This document shows positions 34,734 to 44,000 of a stretch of 64,000 bases of DNA, piece after piece. The notes beneath the pieces are model-generated. The model ran no database searches and was not told the origin of the DNA. It was given only the letters and a program-made list of their open reading frames with translations. Every line of letters begins with the position of its first letter. Within the stretch, counting starts at the first letter, position 1. Source of the DNA: Frankia sp. AgB1.9. GTDB lineage: Bacteria > Actinomycetota > Actinomycetes > Frankiales > Frankiaceae. The position numbers were made by a program, and so were the translations under genes. The stretch covers positions 24,639 through 88,638 of the forward strand of contig NZ_JADWYX010000035.1 of the NCBI RefSeq assembly GCF_016786355.1, given 5' to 3'.

Positions 34734-35621
34734 ATGAACAGCGCGGCGGCCTCCCCGGTCATCTCCGTCAGTGGCGTCACCAAGAAGTTCGGCGCCAACC
34801 GAGCACTCCACGACGTCAACCTGACGGTGGAACCCGGGGAGGTCGTCGTGCTGCTCGGGCTTTCCGGCTCGGGCAAGTCGACCCTGCTCCGGCATCTCGA
34901 CGGCCTGGAGTTCCCCACCTCGGGCACTGTCGAGGTCCTGGGCAGCAATGTTCCCAAGCTACGACCCAAGGCCCTGCGCGCGCTGCGCGGGCGGGTCGGC
35001 ATGATCTTCCAACAGTTCGAGCTGGTGCCGTCCCTGACGGTGCTGGAGAACGTGCTGACCGGCGCGCTCTCCCGGCTCACCGGCCCGCGCCTCGGGATCT
35101 GGGCCTACCCCAAGAGCTTCCGGCTCGCGGCGCTGAACCATCTGGACCGCGTCGGTTTGCTGGAGAAGGCGTACCAGCGGGCCGACCAGCTCTCCGGCGG
35201 CCAGCAGCAGCGCGTCGCGATCGCCCGCGCCCTGATGCAGAACCCGGAGGTCCTGCTCGCCGACGAGCCTGTCGCGAGCCTCGACCCCGAGTCCAGCGGC
35301 CAGATCATGCGGCTCATCCGCGAGATCGCCGCCGACGACGGCCTGACCGTCGTGTGCAGCCTGCACCAGGTCGACCTCGCGCTCGACTGGGGCGACCGGA
35401 TCGTCGGGCTGCGCCGGGGCGAGGTCGTCCTGGACACCCCGACCGAGGGCCTCGGCAAGGCCCAGGTCATGGAGATCTACGGCCGGGTGACCACGTCGAC
35501 CGCCGAGCTGAACGCGATAGAGCGTGAGCTGACCGGGGTCCCGATCGAGGTGCCCACGCGGGACGACGGCACCACCGAGGCCGCGGACACCTCCGTGCCC
35601 GTTCAGGACGGCACCGTATGA
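34734..35621 (+). CDS. phnC: Phosphonate-type ABC transporter ATPase
   Basis: 295 aa. Walker A LLGLSGSGKSTLLRHLDGLE, Q-loop MIFQQFELVPSLTVLENVL, signature QLSGGQQQRVAIARAL, Walker B VLLADEPVASLDPESS and H-loop CSLHQVDLAL are intact. The order and the LVPSLTVLENVL stretch match PhnC. It lies 33 bases after phnD and overlaps the permease gene by 4 bases (ATGA). The C-terminal 40 residues are an acidic tail. Confidence 0.92.
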   Translation: MNSAAASPVISVSGVTKKFGANRALHDVNLTVEPGEVVVLLGLSGSGKSTLLRHLDGLEFPTSGTVEVLGSNVPKLRPKALRALRGRVGMIFQQFELVPSLTVLENVLTGALSRLTGPRLGIWAYPKSFRLAALNHLDRVGLLEKAYQRADQLSGGQQQRVAIARALMQNPEVLLADEPVASLDPESSGQIMRLIREIAADDGLTVVCSLHQVDLALDWGDRIVGLRRGEVVLDTPTEGLGKAQVMEIYGRVTTSTAELNAIERELTGVPIEVPTRDDGTTEAADTSVPVQDGTV

Positions 35622-37366
35622 CCACGATCGAGGCGCCGCGGGCGGCGGGCCCAGGGCCGGGGCCGGGGTCCGACGTCACGGAGCGGGCGCCCCGCCGTCC
35701 GGTCCCGGTCGCCAAGATCGCCGGTGGCGTCCTCATCGTCGCGATGCTCGGCTTCTCGGTCTACTCCCTGACCACGCTCGACTTCTCGTGGCACAACATC
35801 GTGTCGAGCGCCCGGAACGCCACGAAGGTGTTCCACCAGATGGACCCGCTCAGCATTCCGGGTCCGAAGGACCTGTTCTACCTGATCGGGCTCACGCTGG
35901 GCATCGTTCTGCTCGGGACGCTGATCGCCGCCCTCATCTCCGTCCCGGTGGCGTGGATCGCGGCCGCGAACACCACTCCGGCGCCCTGGCTGCGCCCGGT
36001 CGGCCGGGCGATCGGCGTCGTGACCCGCGCGATTCCCGACGTCGTCATCGCGCTCGCGTTCTCGCTGATCTTCGTCCTCGGCAGCCCGCTGCCCGGCATC
36101 GTCGCGATCGGCATCCACTCGATCGGCATGATCTCCAAGCTGTTCGCCGACGCGATCGAGCAGAGCGACGACGGCCCGCGTCTCGCCATCCGCGCGGCCG
36201 GCGGGTCGCGGGCGCAGGAGTTCTGGTCCGGCGTATTCCCGCAGGTGCTGCCGTCGTGGATCGCGACCGTCCTGCATCGTTTCGACATCAACCTTCGCGG
36301 TTCGGCCATCCTCGGCTACGCCGGGGTGGGCGGCCTCGGCTACGCGATGAGCATCGCCTTCGAGGACTTTCCGCAGGGATACGGCCGCGGCCTCGGCATC
36401 GCGCTCGTCATCTTCGTGCTCTGCGTCGTCCTGGAGATCATCTCGTCGACGATCCGCCGCAGCCTGCTCGGCATCCAGCCCGTCGGCAACAGTCTCGGTG
36501 ACCGCATCGGGCGGGCCCGGGCCAGGAACCGCCCCACGCCCGAGCCAACGGCCAGCAGCCAGGTCATCGCCGCCAGCGTCGAGTCGATGATGAAGCGCCC
36601 GTGGACCCGGGACCGGGTCCGCAACACGAGCTGGCTGCTCGCGGCGCTCGCGCTCGCGCTCGGCAGCTACTTCATGGCGCACGTCAACTTCGGCGACATC
36701 ACCTGGAGCTACGTCCGCCCGACGCTCAAGAGCTTCTGGCCGCCGAACTTCGGCAACCACGACTTCAGCGAGTTCGCGAACGCGCTGCTCATCACCATCG
36801 AGGTGGCGTTCAGCGCGGCCGTCCTCTCGCTCGTCTTCGCGCTGGTCTTCGGTTCCCTCGCCGCCCGTAACGTCGCCCCGAACGGGCACGTGCGCAGCGC
36901 CTTCCGGGTGCTTCTCGTGATCTTCCGCGGGGTGCCCGAGCTGGTGCTCGCGATCTTCCTGATCATGGTCACCGGCCTCGGTAACCAGGCGGGGGTCGTC
37001 GCGCTCGCGTTCGGCGGGATCGGCCTGCTCGGCAAGCTGATCGCCGACTCGTTCGAGGAGGTGCCGGCCGGACCGGAGCGCGCACTCACGGCGGCGGGCG
37101 CGACCAGGGGCCAGCGCTACCTCGCGGCGACCTGGACGCAGGGACTGCCGTCGCTGATCAGCAACTCGCTGTACCTGGTCGACACGAACATCCGGGCGGC
37201 GACGATCCTCGGCATCGTCGGCGGCAGCGGCGTCGGCTTCTACCTGACGAACGCCTCGCCCGTGCTGAAGCTGCACGGCCAGGTGACGACCCTAGTGATC
37301 ATGGTGTTCGTGACCGTGCTCGTCGTCGAGGGCATCGCGACCTGGCTGCGCCGGGTCTTCCGCTGA
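35618..37366 (+). CDS. phnE: Fused double PhnE permease
   Basis: 582 aa, about twice the usual PhnE length. Two complete permease halves are seen, each with TM segments and an EAA-type loop: AIEQSDDGPRLAIRAAGGSR (first) and EEVPAGPERALTAAGATRGQ (second). Each half ends in the same pattern, first FDINLRGSAILGYAGVGGLGYAMSI-like and then VDTNIRAATILGIVGGSGVG-like. The joint region (residues about 285-335) is hydrophilic. Natural fusion of PhnE1 and PhnE2 in one chain, so the importer needs only one permease polypeptide. Confidence 0.9.
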   Translation: MTTIEAPRAAGPGPGPGSDVTERAPRRPVPVAKIAGGVLIVAMLGFSVYSLTTLDFSWHNIVSSARNATKVFHQMDPLSIPGPKDLFYLIGLTLGIVLLGTLIAALISVPVAWIAAANTTPAPWLRPVGRAIGVVTRAIPDVVIALAFSLIFVLGSPLPGIVAIGIHSIGMISKLFADAIEQSDDGPRLAIRAAGGSRAQEFWSGVFPQVLPSWIATVLHRFDINLRGSAILGYAGVGGLGYAMSIAFEDFPQGYGRGLGIALVIFVLCVVLEIISSTIRRSLLGIQPVGNSLGDRIGRARARNRPTPEPTASSQVIAASVESMMKRPWTRDRVRNTSWLLAALALALGSYFMAHVNFGDITWSYVRPTLKSFWPPNFGNHDFSEFANALLITIEVAFSAAVLSLVFALVFGSLAARNVAPNGHVRSAFRVLLVIFRGVPELVLAIFLIMVTGLGNQAGVVALAFGGIGLLGKLIADSFEEVPAGPERALTAAGATRGQRYLAATWTQGLPSLISNSLYLVDTNIRAATILGIVGGSGVGFYLTNASPVLKLHGQVTTLVIMVFVTVLVVEGIATWLRRVFR

Positions 37367-37371
37367 CGGGC

Positions 37372-37402
37372 GGCGCGGCCGGGCCCAGCGCCCGGCCGCG
37401 CC
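37372..37402 (+). terminator. Terminator of phnDCE
   Basis: GGCGCGGCCGGGC (37372-37384) pairs perfectly with GCCCGGCCGCGCC (37390-37402) across a 5-base loop, 6 bases after the phnE stop codon. Confidence 0.8.
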
Positions 37403-37650
37403 ACGCCCACACCCGCGCTTCGCCGCGCGCCCGCACCACGGCGTTGGCCGTCCCGGCCGCCGTCGACCAGCTCGCCAGCCCGGCCGCGCCGAGCTGACCG
37501 ACCGCGCCCGAATCCGCCCGGCGGCTCGCCCCAGCCGCCGGGCACCGGCGCGTCCGGATGCACCGGGAATTTACGTACGCGCAGGTCTGGCGACTGGAAA
37601 TTAACGCCGTCGATCCGGGAATGCGACACCTCCGCTCCATGATCCTTCTA

Positions 37651-37672
37651 ATACCTGTCATCTGACAGGTAT
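37651..37672. promoter_or_regulatory. Perfect palindromic operator before the urea/guanidine operon
   Basis: Half-sites ATACCTGTCA and TGACAGGTAT are separated by TC. It ends 24 bases before the GTG start of the permease gene, between any promoter and the ribosome site, so bound protein would block transcription. TetR-type regulators bind such sites, and a TetR gene ends this operon (46469-47170). A candidate -10, TAATAC, overlaps its left edge. Confidence 0.75.
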
Positions 37673-37695
37673 CCTTGATCATGGGAGGTGACGTG

Positions 37696-39264
37696 GTGAG
37701 CACGTCGGAGGTCGTCGCACCCGGCGACATCATCGGCCAGCTTGGTTACAAGCAGGAGCTCCATCGCGGTGTGGGGACCTTCGCGTCCTTCGCCGCCGGC
37801 TTCTCCTTCGTCTCGATCCTCACCACCGTCGTCCAGCTGTTCGGGCTGGGCTTCGGCATCGGCGGGGCATCGTTCTTCTGGACCTGGCCGATGGTGTTCG
37901 TCGGCCAGCTGCTCGTCGCCCTGTGCTTCTCCGAGCTCGCGGCCCGCTGGCCGATCTCGGGCGCCATCTTCCAGTGGTCGAGCCGCCTCGGTGGCACGAC
38001 GGCCGGCTGGTTCATCGGCTGGACGATGATCATCGGCCAGGTCCTGGTCGTCGCCGCGGCCGCCATCGCCCTGCAGGCGGCGCTGCCGGAGATCTGGTCG
38101 GGCTTCCAGATCGTCGGCGGCTCGCACGCCGACCCGACGCTCGTCTCGACCACCGGCGCGCAGAACGCGGTCCTGCTCGGCTGCCTGCTGCTCGTGATCA
38201 CCACCATCGTCAACATCCTGGGCATCCGGGAGACCGCGCGGGCCTCCAGCATCGGCGTCATCTGCGAGATCATCGGCGTCGCCGTCCTCGTCGTCGCGCT
38301 GTTCTGCCTGCCCAAGCGCGGCCCGGAGGTCGTCCTGCACAACACCGGCTGGCCGGGCGGCGGGCACTACCTGCCGGCGTTCCTCGCCTCGTCGCTGATG
38401 GCCGCCTACGTCATGGTCGGCTTCGACTCGGCCGGGGAGCTGGCCGAGGAGACCCTCAGCCCACGCAAGACCACCCCGAAGACGATCCTGCGGGCACTGA
38501 CCACCTCCGGCTTCGGCGGCGCGCTACTGATCATCTCGGCGCTGATGGCGGCGGCCAGCGTCGACGACGGCAAGCTCGCCTCCGGCGGCCTGGCCTACGT
38601 ACTGACCGACCGGCTGGGCAGCGTGCTCGGCCGGCTGCTGCTGTGCTTCATCGCCGTCGCCGTGTTCGCCTGCACGTTGGCCTGCCAGACCTCCGGGGCC
38701 CGGATGATGTACTCCATGGCCAGGGAGGGCGCGCTGCCGTTCCACAAGTACCTCGGCAAGGTCTCGCCGCGCACCGGGACGCCGATCATCACCTCGATCG
38801 TGGTCGGCGTGCTGGCCGCCGCCGCGCTGCTGGTCAACATCAACCAGTCGGCCATCTTCCTGGCCCTCTCCAGCCTCTGCATCGGGATGCTGTACCTGGC
38901 CTACCTGGGCGTGACCCTGCCGCTGCTCATCGTGCGGATCAGGCACCGCAAGACCGACGGCTTCCCGGGCGGCGTCGACGAGGACGGCAAGCCGCTGTTC
39001 TCGATGGGCCGCTGGGGCATCCCGCTGAACGCGATCGCGGTGCTCTACCAGGCCGGGATGGCGGTCAACCTGATCTGGCCGCGCGCGGAGATCTACGACC
39101 TCGCCGGCAAGGGCTGGTGGCTGCGCTGGAGCGCGCTGCTGTTCATCGGCATCGTGCTGGCGATCGGCGGCGCCTACTTCGCGGCCCGCCGCCTGCACAC
39201 CAAGATCGATCTCCCGCACGTGCCGCACACCGCCGCGCCTGAGGCGCTGCCAGAGGCCGCCTGA
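37696..39264 (+). CDS. APC-superfamily permease of the urea/guanidine operon
   Basis: 522 aa with about 12 membrane segments. The APC pattern is visible: GVGTFASFAAGFSFVSILTT, PISGAIFQWSSRLGG, AAYVMVGFDSAGELAEETLS and TSGARMMYSMAREGALP. It is first in the operon, so probably imports urea, guanidine or a guanidino compound, as such permeases do beside urea amidolyase genes. GTG 37696 is chosen since GGAGGT lies just upstream; ATG 37681 is in frame but has no ribosome site. An operator palindrome is 24 bases upstream. Confidence 0.85.
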   Translation: MSTSEVVAPGDIIGQLGYKQELHRGVGTFASFAAGFSFVSILTTVVQLFGLGFGIGGASFFWTWPMVFVGQLLVALCFSELAARWPISGAIFQWSSRLGGTTAGWFIGWTMIIGQVLVVAAAAIALQAALPEIWSGFQIVGGSHADPTLVSTTGAQNAVLLGCLLLVITTIVNILGIRETARASSIGVICEIIGVAVLVVALFCLPKRGPEVVLHNTGWPGGGHYLPAFLASSLMAAYVMVGFDSAGELAEETLSPRKTTPKTILRALTTSGFGGALLIISALMAAASVDDGKLASGGLAYVLTDRLGSVLGRLLLCFIAVAVFACTLACQTSGARMMYSMAREGALPFHKYLGKVSPRTGTPIITSIVVGVLAAAALLVNINQSAIFLALSSLCIGMLYLAYLGVTLPLLIVRIRHRKTDGFPGGVDEDGKPLFSMGRWGIPLNAIAVLYQAGMAVNLIWPRAEIYDLAGKGWWLRWSALLFIGIVLAIGGAYFAARRLHTKIDLPHVPHTAAPEALPEAA

Positions 39265-39309
39265 GCCCGCGCCTGACCACGCGGGGGACGCGAGGAGGAG
39301 GAAACACCC

Positions 39310-40182
39310 ATGACGATGGCCGGCGAGACCCGCGGCGCGCCGCCGCGAGACGAGCACCTGACCGACAGCGTCCGCAACGCCCGGGCCGACGCCCGGGCGC
39401 AGGGCGGGCAGACGAGCGCGTGGATGCCGTACCTACCGGCGTCCACGAGCCCGTTCTGCCCCGCAGAAGTCGATCCGGCCACGTTGGTCTGGGCGGAGAC
39501 GGTCGCGCCCGGCGGCTACACCCACAAGGTGCTCGCCGCCGGCTCGCGGCTGCGCTTCGACGACCCGACCGGGGACGCCTGCGCCCACGTGATCGTCTAC
39601 AACGCGGCCGAGCCGGTCGAGCGGCTCAACGTCGCCGACACCCAGAAGATCCCCTGGCAGGCCTACCTCGGCGCGGGCCACCCGCTGCTGTCCGGGGACG
39701 GCCGGGTACTCGCCACGATCGTGGCGGACAGCTCCGGCCACCATGACGCGTTCTGCGGCACCAGCACGGACGCGTTCAACGAGCGCAAGTACGGCGACGC
39801 CCGGCCGGAGGGCCCCGCGCCCTCGGGCCGGGCGCTGTTCGTGAAGGCCGCTGCGAAGCACGGCCTGGCCCGCCGCGACCTGCCGCCGAGCGTGTCGTTC
39901 TTCCAGGGGGTGCGGGTCGCCGCCGACGGCGCGCTGGACTGGCGGGGGTCGGCCGGCGCCGGGACCCACGTCGAGCTGGTCGCCGAGCTGCCGCTGCTGG
40001 TCCTCGTCGCGAACGTCGCCCATCCGCTGGACCCGCGCGCCGACTACGTCGTCGGCCCGCTGCGGGTACACGCCTGGCGCGGCGCGCCGACCGGGCCCGG
40101 CGACCAGAGGTTCGCCGCGACGCCCGAGCTGAACCGGGCCTACCTGAACACCGTCGACTACCGGGAAGCGCGAGGGCTGTGA
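39310..40182 (+). CDS. DUF1989 protein, urea-amidolyase-associated 1 / carboxyguanidine deiminase subunit
   Basis: 290 aa. DUF1989-type features: VAPGGYTHKVLAAGSRLRF, GDACAHVIVYNAAEPVERLN, LGAGHPLLSGDGRVLATIV, then GHHDAFCGTSTD and a C-terminal PLLVLVANVAHPLDPR. These paired proteins were first named urea amidolyase associated proteins 1 and 2; homologues (CgdA/CgdB) deiminate carboxyguanidine to allophanate. GGAGGAGG precedes the ATG. It overlaps the next gene by one base or more and is cotranscribed with the permease 45 bases upstream. Which of the pair is subunit A or B is not decided here. Confidence 0.85.
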   Translation: MTMAGETRGAPPRDEHLTDSVRNARADARAQGGQTSAWMPYLPASTSPFCPAEVDPATLVWAETVAPGGYTHKVLAAGSRLRFDDPTGDACAHVIVYNAAEPVERLNVADTQKIPWQAYLGAGHPLLSGDGRVLATIVADSSGHHDAFCGTSTDAFNERKYGDARPEGPAPSGRALFVKAAAKHGLARRDLPPSVSFFQGVRVAADGALDWRGSAGAGTHVELVAELPLLVLVANVAHPLDPRADYVVGPLRVHAWRGAPTGPGDQRFAATPELNRAYLNTVDYREARGL

Positions 40183-40922
40183 TGACGCCGAGCTCGGACG
40201 GGCGGGTCCTGGCCCAGCCGACCGCCGCCGGAGGCTCCGTCGGGTCGACCGTCCCCGTCGGCGCGACCTACGCGCCGGGGTCGGTCCTCGACTGGTCCGA
40301 GAGCCTCGTCGCCGGCACCGTCGTGCTCGACGAGCGGGTCGCGCCCAACGCGCCCTGGTCGGGCGTCGTGCGGACCGGCCAGGTGCTGACGATCGTCGAC
40401 GTGGGCGGCAACCAGTCGGCCGACTGCCTGCTCTACAGCGCCGCCGACCCCGAGGAGCGCTACAGCGTCCCGGACACGCTGGCCTGGCAGGGCAACGCCT
40501 ACGTCCGGACCGGCACCGTGCTGCGCAGCAGCGAAGGCCGGGCGATGGCCACCGTCGTCGCCAACGAGATCGACCGGCAGGACACGATCGGCGGGGCGTG
40601 CTCCAAGGAGTCGAACACGCTGCGCTACGGCCATCACGTGATGTTCCACCATGGCTGCCGGGAGAACTTCCTCGCCGAGGCGTCCCGGCGCGGCCTCGGG
40701 GTGCGCGACCTGGTCTCCAACCTCAACTGGTTCATGAACGTGCCGGTCGAGGCGGACGGGGCGCTCGGCATCGTCGACGGCCTGTCGGCGCCGGGCCGGC
40801 GCGTCGCGTTCCGCGCCGAGCTGGACGTGCTGGTCGTCGTCTCGAACTGCCCGCAGATGAACAACCCGTGCAACGACTTCAACCCGACCCCGCTGCGCAT
40901 GATCGTGGTGGAGCCCGCGTGA
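40182..40922 (+). CDS. DUF1989 protein, urea-amidolyase-associated 2 / carboxyguanidine deiminase subunit
   Basis: 246 aa, paralogue of the preceding gene: VRTGQVLTIVDVGGNQSADC, YSAADPEERYSVPDTLAWQG, GRAMATVVANEIDRQDTIGG, CSKESNTLRYGHHVMFHHGC, VVSNCPQMNNPCNDFNPTPL. The cysteine-rich motifs are those expected around the deiminase active site. Start ATG overlaps the previous stop (TGATG); GTG 40179 is an alternative. Forms a likely heteromer with the upstream protein. Confidence 0.87.
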   Translation: MTPSSDGRVLAQPTAAGGSVGSTVPVGATYAPGSVLDWSESLVAGTVVLDERVAPNAPWSGVVRTGQVLTIVDVGGNQSADCLLYSAADPEERYSVPDTLAWQGNAYVRTGTVLRSSEGRAMATVVANEIDRQDTIGGACSKESNTLRYGHHVMFHHGCRENFLAEASRRGLGVRDLVSNLNWFMNVPVEADGALGIVDGLSAPGRRVAFRAELDVLVVVSNCPQMNNPCNDFNPTPLRMIVVEPA

Positions 40923-41052
40923 GCGCAGGAGTGAGCGAGTGGAGTGGTCGTCCGAGGAACGAGGACGGCCGCGAGCAGGGGCCCCGTTCGGCGCGGATGC
41001 GACGAATGGGGGGGCGATGAGTGAAGCGACGGAGCGAACTCGAGGCGCAGTG
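40920..41052 (+). repeat. Intercistronic direct repeat, copy 1
   Basis: About 133 bases running from the stop of the second DUF1989 gene (TGAGCGCAGGAGTGAGC) to the probable GTG start of the carboxylase (CGAGGCGCAGTG). About 90% identical to 44650-44783, which sits in the same position before the allophanate hydrolase. It supplies a GAGG ribosome site and start codon. Confidence 0.9.
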
Positions 41053-44000
41053 ACCGGGGCCGACTGTCCGGCGACGGTCCTGGTCGCGAACCGTGGCGAG
41101 ATCGCGCGGCGGGTGATCCGGACGGCGCGGCGGATGGGGCTGGGCACGGTGGCGGTGTTCTCCGACGCCGACCGGGCCGCGCCGCACGTCCGGGAGGCCG
41201 ACCACGCCGTGCGGCTGGGCCCGGCGCCCGCCCGCGAGTCCTACCTGCGCGCCGACGCCGTGCTGGAGGCGGCGCTGCGCCACGGTGCCGGGATCATCCA
41301 CCCCGGCTACGGCTTCCTGTCGGAGAACGCGGCGTTCGCCCGCTCCGTCGAGGCCGCGGGCCTGCGGTTCGCCGGGCCGACCGCCGACCAGATCGTCGCG
41401 TTCGGCGAGAAGCACACGGCGAAGGCCCTGGCGAAGGCCGCCGGGGTCCCGCTCCTCGCCGGCACGGAGCTACTCGCCAGCGCCGCCGAGGCGGTCGCCG
41501 CCGCCGAGACGATCGGGCTGCCCGTGATGGTGAAGGCCACCGGCGGCGGGGGCGGCATCGGCATGCGGGCCTGCTTCACCGCCGGCGAGGTCCGAGACGC
41601 GTTCGCCGCCGTCGAGGCGCTGGCGGCGCAGAACTTCGGCTCGGCCGGCGTGTTCCTGGAGCGGCTGGTCCGCCCGGCGCGCCACGTCGAGGTGCAGGTG
41701 TTCGGCGACGGCGCGGGCCGGGTCGCGGTGCTGGCCGACCGGGACTGCTCGCTGCAGCGGCGCAACCAGAAGGTCATCGAGGAGGCCCCGGCGCCGGCGC
41801 TGCCCGGCCACGTCCGCCACCTGCTGCATCGGTCGTCCCAGGAGCTGCTGGCCTCGGTCGGTTATCGGGGGGCGGGCACGGTCGAGTTCGTCTACGACCC
41901 GGTGCGCGAGGAGGCCTCGTTCCTGGAGGTCAACACCAGGCTGCAGGTCGAGCACCCCGTCACCGAGGCGGTTCTCGGCGTCGACCTGGTCGAGCTCATG
42001 CTCACCCTGGCCAGGGACGGCCGGGTCGAGGACGACGTGTTCACCCGGGCCTGGGAGCCCGTCGGCCACGCCGTCGAGGCCCGCGTCTACGCCGAGGATC
42101 CAGCGAAGGACGCGCTGCCGTCCTCCGGGCTCGTCACGCGGGCGTTCTTCCCCGGCCAGGACGCCGCGGCGATCCCCGGGGTCCGGGTCGACGGGTTCGT
42201 CGAGACCGGGCTGGAGGTCTCCCCGTTCTACGACCCGCTGCTGGCCAAGGTCATCGCGGCCGGCCCGACCCGGGACGAGGCCCTCGACCTGCTCGGGGTG
42301 GCGCTGGACGCGAGCCGGGTCGACGGCATCGTCACCAACCTCGGGCTGCTGCGCGCGCTGACCGACTCCCCCGAGCTGCGCGCGGCTACGCACGCGACCA
42401 CGACGCTGACCGAGCTGTCCGACCCGGCGCCCCGGATCGACGTGCTGGCGGCCGGCCCGCTGACGACCGTGCAGGACCTGCCCGGCCGGCTCGGCTACTG
42501 GCATGTCGGGGTGCCACCGAGCGGCCCGTTCGACCCGGTGTCGTTCGCCGAGGCGAACCTGGCGGTCGGCAACCCGCCCGGGGCGCCCGCTTTGGAGGTG
42601 ACCGCCGGCGGGCTGCGCCTGCGGTTCTCGACCGCGTCGACGGTCTGCGTTACTGGCGCGCCCGCGCCGCTCGCCGTCGACGGCATCGATGTTCCGCTGT
42701 GGGAGCCGGTCGACGTCGCGGCGGGTGGGACGCTGACGCTCGGCGCGGCCACCGGGCCGGGCCTGCGCGGCTACCTGGCCGTGCGCGGCGGGCTCGACGT
42801 GCCCGCGTACCTGGGCAGCGCGTCGACGTTCACCCTCGGCGGGTTCGGCGGCCACGCGGGCCGGGCGCTGCTCGCCGGCGACGTGCTGCGCCCGGGCGGC
42901 ACCCCGCCCGCCAGCAGCGCCAGGCCCACCCCGGCCGACCGCCGGCCGGCCCTGACGGGACGCTGGGAGATCGGCGTCACCGAGGGCCCGCACGCGGCGC
43001 CGGAGTTCTTCACCCGCGCCGACATCGACACCCTCTACGCCACCGACTACGAGGTGCACCACAACTCGGCCCGCACCGGCATCCGGCTGATCGGTCCGAA
43101 GCCGGCCTGGGCCAGGGCCGACGGCGGCGAGGCCGGACTGCACCCGTCGAACATCCATGACACCGCCTACGCCGTCGGCGCGCTCGACTTCACCGGCGAC
43201 ACGCCGATCATCCTCGGCCCGGACGGGCCGTCGCTGGGTGGCTTCGTCTGCCCGGCGGTCGTCGCGTCCGGCGAGCTGTGGAAGCTCGGCCAGCTGCGGC
43301 CCGGCGACACCGTCCGGTTCGTCGCGGTCCGGGAGTCCGAGGCCGCGGCGCTCGATGACCACCGGGCGTCCCGCACGGTGGCGAGCACCGGCGGGGACGG
43401 CGACGACGGCGTGCTCGGCCGGCTGGAGGCCACCGACACCCGCCCCAGTGTCACCTACCGGCGCGACGGCGACGACAACGTGCTCGTCGAGTACGGCCCG
43501 ATGACGCTGGACATCGCGCTGCGGATGCGGGTCCACGCGCTGCGGGAGACGCTCGCCGCGCATGCCCCGGCCGGGATCGTCGACATCACCCCCGGCATCC
43601 GGTCGCTGCAGATCCACACCGACGCGACCGTGCTGCGGGCCCGCGACCTGACGGCCCTGCTGCGCGAGCTGGAGGACGAGGTGCCGGCGACCGAGGCGCT
43701 CGTCGTCCCGTCCCGGCGGGTCCGGCTGCCGCTGTCCTGGGACGACCCGGCGACGCGGCTGGCGATCGAGCGGTACATGGCGGGCGTGCGCGCCGACGCG
43801 CCCTGGTGCCCGTGGAACATCGAGTTCATCCGGCGGATCAACGGACTGGACTCCGTCGACGACGTGTACCGGACCGTGTTCGACGCCCGCTACCTGGTCC
43901 TCGGCCTCGGCGACGTCTACCTGGGCGCCCCGGTCGCCACCCCGCTGGACCCGCGCCACCGGCTCGTCACGACGAAGTACAACCCGGCCAGGACCTGGAC

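Larger units (their letters stand above)
37367..37695. other. Intergenic between importer and urea/guanidine operons
   Basis: About 330 bases holding the phnE terminator hairpin (37372-37402) and, next to the permease start, the perfect operator palindrome (37651-37672). I looked for a guanidine riboswitch and saw none of its conserved blocks. Confidence 0.5.

Noticed and set aside
37403..37650. Guanidine riboswitch upstream of the permease
   Set aside because: I looked for conserved ykkC-type blocks and paired helices and found none; a covariance search would be decisive.
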